From Amycolatopsis pittospori (GTDB taxonomy: Bacteria; Actinomycetota; Actinomycetes; Mycobacteriales; Pseudonocardiaceae), in the NCBI RefSeq assembly GCF_013870525.1, contig NZ_JACBXD010000043.1, positions 1 to 64,000 on the forward strand: a stretch of 64,000 nt of DNA, given 5' to 3'. Positions 59,277-64,000 of the stretch are shown piece after piece. Within the stretch, counting starts at the first letter, position 1. The number at the start of each line of letters is the position of its first letter. The translations under genes were made by a program, and so were the position numbers. Below the pieces are notes generated by a model. That model was not told the DNA's origin. It did not search any database and saw only the letters and a list, made by a program, of their open reading frames with translations.

Positions 59277-61433
59277 TCAAGACCGGCGCGAAGCCTTGAG
59301 CGGCACCAGGGTCCGCGGCTCGAGTGCCGCCAGCACCCGAGCCGCGAACGGTCTCCCGGCCAGTCCCTTGCGTACCTCGCCCACCTCCTGCCAGGCCCGC
59401 CGGACGGCGCCGTCCCCCACCGGGACACCGGACCACAAGGTCACGTCCAGCACCTTGGCCAGCCTGGCGACGGGCTCGCGGATCCCCTCCCCGGCAAGGG
59501 CCCCCGCCGACTCGGCGAGATCCCGAGGCGTCATCCCGATGCGGAACGGCACGCCGTGCGCGCGCAACCGGTCACGGATCTCGTCCCAGGCCCCGAGCAC
59601 TCCTTCGGCACCGGAACGACGACGCCGGCGCCGGGCGCGGACCGACTTCGCCACCGGGACCCCGAGGAGCCAGAACAGTCCGAAGAGGACGATCACCCCG
59701 ATGGCCGCGATCCACCACCAGGTCGTGCCGGCGTCGGCGTTCTGGTCTTCGGCGGGTTCCTGCGGTGTCCCCGGCGGAAGCTGGGGTGGACGCAGTTCCT
59801 GTTCGGCGGGCAGTTGCGCCCTGGCCCGGGCGACGGCCTTGCCGGGGCCGGTCTGTTCCTGCCCCGCCTTGCCCGCCGACGCCGTCGGGTCGAGCGGTAC
59901 CCAGCCCGCTCCGGCGACCGCGACTTCGGGCCACGCCAGGACATCGCGGTTGCGGACGACGTTCATCCCGCCCTCGGTCCGGTCCGAACCGCGGAACCCG
60001 ACCACCAGCCGGGCCGGGATGCCGTTCATCCTCGCCAGGACGACGTAGGCGGCGGCGAACTGTTCGCTCGTCCCGCGTTTGCTCTCCAGCAGGAAGTCCC
60101 GCAACTGCGGCCAGCCGTGCCCGGTCGGCAGATCCTGGCCCACCGCGACCTGATAGTTCTTGGCCAGGAAGCGTTCCAGCTGCAGCGCGGACTGGAACGT
60201 CGGACGCAGACCGCGCACGGCCTCCCTGGCCACCTGCTCGACGTCCGGCGGCACCGGCCCGAGCGCGCCGAGACCGCCCGCCCGCGCGTCGACCTCCCCC
60301 TTGTCCAGTCCGTCGAGTTCGGGAGTGGACCACCTGAGCCGGTAGTTCCTGGCCGACGGCGAATCCGCCATCAGGGTGCCCGCGGTCTGGTCGACCAGCG
60401 GCGTCAGGCCGTCGACCCCGGTGAGATCCGGGTGACTCGGCAGCCACGGTCCCGCGAGCCCGCGCAGCTGCAGTTCGGCGGACCCGGCCGCGCCGTCCGG
60501 CGCGCCGTCGAGACCGGCGCCCACCCGGCGGAGCCGCGAATCGGCCAGCCAGTTCGCGCCGTCGAAACCGTTCAGCACGATCAGTCGCCAGTGGTCGACC
60601 GGCGTGTCGCTGCGGTAGCGGAACACCTCGTGTTCGGGCTGGGTGAGCCGCTGGGCGATCTCGTCGAGCGGATTGGTGAGCCTGCTCCGTGGGGGTGGCG
60701 CGGTCTGGGAGTCCTTGAGTGTCATCGGTTCGCGGTCCACCGGGTCGAGCCCGGCGAGCACGACCGCCCCGACCATGAGCGCGACCACAGTGGACAGTGC
60801 GGGCCAGACCGCCGATCCGGTCGCCCGCCACGAGAAGCGCGACCCGGCCTGGCTCGCGGAGTCGACACGACGGCCCGCCCACAGCAGGAGCCCAGCGGGC
60901 AGCGCGTAGGCCAATGCCGCCGCCACCGCCTCGATGCCGGTCAGTGCCTGGTACGCCTGGGCGAGTCCGGCTACGGCGAGGCTCGGCAGCAAGGCCAGGA
61001 GCGGTTTCTTGAGCCGTAGCGACAACTCCAGCCCGAGTACGACGGCGAGCAGCACCGACATCGGGACGAACAGCAGCTGTTCGGGGACCGGTTGCGCCGG
61101 CCAGGTGGACTGGAGCGTGAGCTGCCAGCCTTCGGTGAACCCGCGCGCCAGCCCCCGCAGCGACGTCGCCGTCGGCAGGAAGGCGAGCGTGGTCGAGGAC
61201 AGCACCGTCTCGATCAGCCCGAGGAGACCGAGCACCACCACGAGCAACGGCCGGTAGGGAACGAGTTTCGGGAACCGTTCCGTCAGCTCGGCACAGGCGT
61301 AGCCGAGGAGAACGACCACGAGCACCGGAACGAGCAACGACGTCCACCCGAACACCGGCGTGAACAGGAGCCCGGCGACGGCGGTCGCGCCGAGCAGTCC
61401 GGCGACCGCGATCCGGTCGAATCCGGCGGTCAT
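59277..61433 (-). CDS. TgpA-like membrane protein with degenerate transglutaminase domain
   Basis: The 718-residue protein has N-terminal membrane helices (residues 8-235, DUF3488-like), an extracytoplasmic transglutaminase-like domain (about 390-530), one more helix (TWWWIAAIGVIVLFGLFWLL) and a cytoplasmic tail. The triad is broken: RGTSEQFA has Ser456 where Cys is expected and VLAWPEV has Leu499 where His is expected; Asp515 (DPT) stays. It overlaps the DUF58 gene (ATGA) and forms the usual MoxR-DUF58-transglutaminase operon. A structural role is likely. Confidence 0.85.
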   Translation of the reverse strand: MTAGFDRIAVAGLLGATAVAGLLFTPVFGWTSLLVPVLVVVLLGYACAELTERFPKLVPYRPLLVVVLGLLGLIETVLSSTTLAFLPTATSLRGLARGFTEGWQLTLQSTWPAQPVPEQLLFVPMSVLLAVVLGLELSLRLKKPLLALLPSLAVAGLAQAYQALTGIEAVAAALAYALPAGLLLWAGRRVDSASQAGSRFSWRATGSAVWPALSTVVALMVGAVVLAGLDPVDREPMTLKDSQTAPPPRSRLTNPLDEIAQRLTQPEHEVFRYRSDTPVDHWRLIVLNGFDGANWLADSRLRRVGAGLDGAPDGAAGSAELQLRGLAGPWLPSHPDLTGVDGLTPLVDQTAGTLMADSPSARNYRLRWSTPELDGLDKGEVDARAGGLGALGPVPPDVEQVAREAVRGLRPTFQSALQLERFLAKNYQVAVGQDLPTGHGWPQLRDFLLESKRGTSEQFAAAYVVLARMNGIPARLVVGFRGSDRTEGGMNVVRNRDVLAWPEVAVAGAGWVPLDPTASAGKAGQEQTGPGKAVARARAQLPAEQELRPPQLPPGTPQEPAEDQNADAGTTWWWIAAIGVIVLFGLFWLLGVPVAKSVRARRRRRRSGAEGVLGAWDEIRDRLRAHGVPFRIGMTPRDLAESAGALAGEGIREPVARLAKVLDVTLWSGVPVGDGAVRRAWQEVGEVRKGLAGRPFAARVLAALEPRTLVPLKASRRS

Positions 61434-62557
61434 GCCTGCCCTGCCTTGGAGTTCCACTGAGCGGCGGCACCGGCGGCGTCGACGGCGATGATCAGGCCAC
61501 GTGAACCCGCCGACGGCCGGAGGTCGCCGAGCCGGATCACGGTGTCGGGCCGCCAGCGGGCGGCGTGGCCGAGCTCGGCGTCCGGGCCGGTGATCACGAC
61601 CAGCACCCCGCCGGGACGCCGGGCCGCGGCCAGCGCCGAAGGTAGCAGCGGGGCGCCGTCCGCCGCGTCCTGGCTGACGAGCGCGAGTTCGTCCAGCAAC
61701 GTCCTGGCCGCGCGCACCCCACTGTCGGTCAGGGTGTCCGCTCCCGTCGCGGTGATGAACCTGCAGTGCTGCCCGGCGGACGCCGACGCGTAGAACAGGG
61801 AGGCGGCCACTTCGACCGCCTCCTCGAAAACGGCCGGGCTCATCGCCGAACGGCGCGTGTCGAGCACGGCGGTGAACCGCGGCTGGGCCGGATCGGCGTA
61901 CTCACGCACCATGAGCCTGCCGGTCCGCGCGGTCGCCTTCCAATGCAGATGGCGGACTTCGTCGCCGATCACGTACTCCCGCACCGCGCGCAGATCCGCC
62001 GAACCCCGCAGCGGCGGATCGGTGATCGGGCCCTCGTGGTGGTGCCGGGGATGCCCGGCCTGCGCCGCGCGCACCGCGTGCCGTCGCGGATGCACCCACA
62101 ACCACGCCGTGCCGCCGACGCAGCGATCGCCGCGGGCGAGGTCGAAGAGGTCAGGCCGGTTCACCACGAGCGGGCCCACCTGCAGCTTTCCGCGTGCCGT
62201 CGTCGGCAGCTCGTAGTGGTAAGTGGCTTCGGCGCCGGGTGCGAGCGGCCGGACGCGCAGGCGATGCGTTTCGGTCCCGATCCCGTCCCCCGCCGCGAAA
62301 CCGCCGTGCCTGCGTACACCGGTGTTGCGCACGACGAGCGAGGCCAGCGCGGGTTTGCCGCGTTCGACCCGGTCCGGGCTGACGGTCCGGCTGATCTCCA
62401 CCTTCGGCCGGAACCTGGTGGTGGCCAAGGCGATCAGCACCGCGCCCGCCGCGATCCCCGCGATGGCACGGAAGAACGTGTACCCGGCCAGCTCGCCGAG
62501 GGCGTAGAACCCGGCGGCGAGGGCGAGCACGATGACGCCGCGGCGGGTGAGCCGCAC
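61430..62557 (-). CDS. DUF58 domain protein
   Basis: A 375-residue protein with two N-terminal membrane segments (VIVLALAAGFYALGEL, FRAIAGIAAGAVLIALAT) and a C-terminal DUF58 domain marked by LRAVREYVIGDEVRHLHWKATARTG split at residues 185-210 and the Asp of TAVLDTRRS, as in a von-Willebrand-type metal site. The GTG at 62557 follows GGGAGG; the longer upstream frame is antisense or overlaps MoxR. It is the middle gene of the MoxR/DUF58/transglutaminase operon. Confidence 0.9.
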   Translation of the reverse strand: MRLTRRGVIVLALAAGFYALGELAGYTFFRAIAGIAAGAVLIALATTRFRPKVEISRTVSPDRVERGKPALASLVVRNTGVRRHGGFAAGDGIGTETHRLRVRPLAPGAEATYHYELPTTARGKLQVGPLVVNRPDLFDLARGDRCVGGTAWLWVHPRRHAVRAAQAGHPRHHHEGPITDPPLRGSADLRAVREYVIGDEVRHLHWKATARTGRLMVREYADPAQPRFTAVLDTRRSAMSPAVFEEAVEVAASLFYASASAGQHCRFITATGADTLTDSGVRAARTLLDELALVSQDAADGAPLLPSALAAARRPGGVLVVITGPDAELGHAARWRPDTVIRLGDLRPSAGSRGLIIAVDAAGAAAQWNSKAGQA

Positions 62558-62559
62558 GC

Positions 62560-63513
62560 CTACCTCCCCATCGCGGCCATCGGGGCGGCCGTCGCACCCA
62601 GCAGTTCGTCGACGATGTCGGACGTCCGCCGTTGGTTGAGCTCCGCGTCGGGTGTCAGCACGAGACGGTGGTCGAGCACCGGATGCGCGACGTCCTTGAC
62701 GTCGTCCGGGGTCACGAAGTTGCGGCCGTAGGTGGCTCCGAGTGCCTGCGCGGCGCGGATCAGCGCGATGCTGCCACGCGGGCTGGCCCCGTACCGGACG
62801 TCCGGATGCGTGCGGCTCGCCGCGGCCAGCCGGACGGCGTAGTTGACGATGTCCGGTGCCAGATGGGACTTCCGGACCTCGTCGATCACCCGCTGCACGT
62901 CCTCGATGCTCAGCACCGGCTTGAGTTCGTCCGGGTTCACCCCGGCGCAATCCCCCATCACCACGCGCATCTCGGATTCCAGGTCCGGGTAGCCGACCGA
63001 AATCCGCATGAGGAAGCGGTCCAACTGCGCTTCGGGCAGCCGGTAGGTGCCCTCGAGTTCGATCGGGTTCTGCGTCGCCACCACGAGGAACGGCCGCGGT
63101 ACCGCCTGGCCGACCGAATCGACGGTGACCCGGCGTTCGGCCATCACCTCCAGCAGCGCGGCCTGGGTCTTCGGCGTGCCGCGGTTGATCTCGTCGGCCA
63201 GCACCACGTTGGCGAAGATGCCGCCGGGGTGGAACTGGAACCGCTCGGCGTTCTGGTGGTAGACCATCACGCCGGTGATGTCGCCGGGCAGCAGGTCGGG
63301 CGTGAACTGGATGCGGTTCCACCGGCCGCCGATACTGGCCGCGAGGCACCGCGCCAGCGTCGTCTTCCCGACGCCGGGCACGTCCTCCATCAGCAGGTGG
63401 CCCTCGGCGAACAGCGCCGCCACGGTGAGCCGGACGACCTCCGGTTTGCCGCGCACCACCGACTGGACGTTCTCGGCGATCTGCTCGTAGGCGACCCTGG
63501 GGGTGAGTGTCAC
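62560..63513 (-). CDS. MoxR family AAA+ ATPase
   Basis: A 317-residue MoxR ATPase, a chaperone-like protein that helps mature partner proteins. Walker A is EDVPGVGKTTLARCLA, Walker B VVLADEINRGTPKTQAALLE, sensor 1 VVATQNPIE and the arginine finger region AQLDRFLMRI. The GTG start lies in a GTGA overlap with the preceding surface-protein gene. The stop lies two bases before the DUF58 start. Confidence 0.95.
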   Translation of the reverse strand: MTLTPRVAYEQIAENVQSVVRGKPEVVRLTVAALFAEGHLLMEDVPGVGKTTLARCLAASIGGRWNRIQFTPDLLPGDITGVMVYHQNAERFQFHPGGIFANVVLADEINRGTPKTQAALLEVMAERRVTVDSVGQAVPRPFLVVATQNPIELEGTYRLPEAQLDRFLMRISVGYPDLESEMRVVMGDCAGVNPDELKPVLSIEDVQRVIDEVRKSHLAPDIVNYAVRLAAASRTHPDVRYGASPRGSIALIRAAQALGATYGRNFVTPDDVKDVAHPVLDHRLVLTPDAELNQRRTSDIVDELLGATAAPMAAMGR

Positions 63514-64000
63514 AGAAGTTCCTTGTCCTTTCGTCGGCGCAGGCCGACCAGCGCGAGGGGGCCGAGCCAGAAGAGCCCGCCGCCGTTCACCGTGGGCACG
63601 CCGGTCCAGCTGTCCGACGCGGTGCCCGCGGACGTCTTGATGGTGGCGGTGATCGTGATCGCGCCGACCCAGGCGACCTGCGAAATGGTGAGGGTCGTCG
63701 CCCCGGAACAGGCCACCGGCTTCGTCTCGGAGAAGAATTCCGCCACGCAGGTCGCGGGGGCGCCCTTCCCGTTGGCGTTCACGGAAACGAGCAGCGTGCT
63801 GTCCTTGCCCCGCACGCCGGTGATGGTGATCGTCGGCGGTCCCGAAGCCACCGGCACGGTGACCTTCTTGCTGCCCGCCGTACCGGTGAGCGCGGCACCC
63901 GACCCGAACTTCGTGACCGCGCGGACGGTCACCGTCGCGGTTCCGGTGACCCCGGTGAACTCCGTCGACGTCGCGGAAAGCTTGCGCTCGCCCTTGCCGG
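63510..64000 (-). CDS. C-terminal part of an exported Ig-like repeat protein
   Basis: The frame enters from the right edge (about 162 residues visible, GKGERKLSATSTEFTGVTGTATV...). Strand patterns VTVPVASGPPTITITGV and TVSVNANGKG-like segments suggest Ig-like or adhesin-type domains. The C-terminus GGGLFWLGPLALVGLRRRKDKELL, split as a hydrophobic helix plus Arg/Lys tail, is a GlyGly-CTERM-like sorting or anchor signal. It overlaps moxR by four bases. The N-terminus is outside the window. Confidence 0.7.
   Translation of the reverse strand, partial: GKGERKLSATSTEFTGVTGTATVTVRAVTKFGSGAALTGTAGSKKVTVPVASGPPTITITGVRGKDSTLLVSVNANGKGAPATCVAEFFSETKPVACSGATTLTISQVAWVGAITITATIKTSAGTASDSWTGVPTVNGGGLFWLGPLALVGLRRRKDKELL

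Noticed and set aside
61430..63349. A DUF58 frame extended to 639 residues
   Set aside because: The extra part is moxR sequence read in another frame. The GTG at 62557 with its GGGAGG site gives the normal protein.

Overview
The window is high-GC actinobacterial chromosome with frequent GTG starts, many ATGA/GTGA gene overlaps and an HU protein with a long Lys/Ala/Thr tail. Gene content and order (rpmB, ung, thiL, DUF3515, ddl, gpsA, plsC, cofC, ppk, mutT1, hupB, leuD, leuC, IclR regulator) point to Pseudonocardiaceae, most likely Amycolatopsis or a close relative. This placement is inference from gene order and style, not a database match.

Region 1 (1-31.6 kb) is a housekeeping block interrupted by accessory genes. 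It holds a DAK2-domain protein (cut by the window edge), L28, uracil-DNA glycosylase, thiamine-phosphate kinase, D-Ala-D-Ala ligase, glycerol-3-phosphate dehydrogenase with an acyltransferase, the F420 enzyme CofC, polyphosphate kinase, a NUDIX/phosphatase fusion, an AfsR/SARP-type regulator, HU, and leuCD with a divergent IclR regulator. Between ddl and gpsA (about 7.8-18.1 kb) lie a MocR regulator with a divergent flavoprotein, a two-component system facing a membrane flavocytochrome/FMN-binding protein/ApbE operon, a VOC protein with a methyltransferase, an asparaginase flanked by two copies of one palindrome, and a cysteine-dioxygenase-like gene preceded by a 22-residue Cys-rich leader peptide.

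Region 2 (31.9-64 kb) is a type VII secretion (T7SS) locus. Regulators come first (two paralogous OmpR-type response regulators, a histidine kinase, a LuxR-type protein) with a beta-helix/AAA+ ATPase related to EccA. A 2130-residue CpnT-like protein follows. Its C-terminus has the motifs of a RelA/SpoT nucleotidyltransferase, and a small overlapping gene behind it is a good candidate immunity gene. Then come two small T7SS-associated proteins, mycosin, an Esx pair, EccC, four secreted-type proteins, EccB, EccD and a membrane pseudokinase. The end holds a degenerate transglutaminase, DUF58, MoxR and the C-terminus of an Ig-like surface protein. No EccE is visible in the window.

Throughout, gene ends (mostly convergent) carry long, nearly perfect palindromes in at least five sequence families. 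Several copies differ by paired changes that keep the stem intact, which suggests selected bidirectional terminators or a disseminated repeat element. No tRNA, rRNA, CRISPR array or insertion sequence was recognised.
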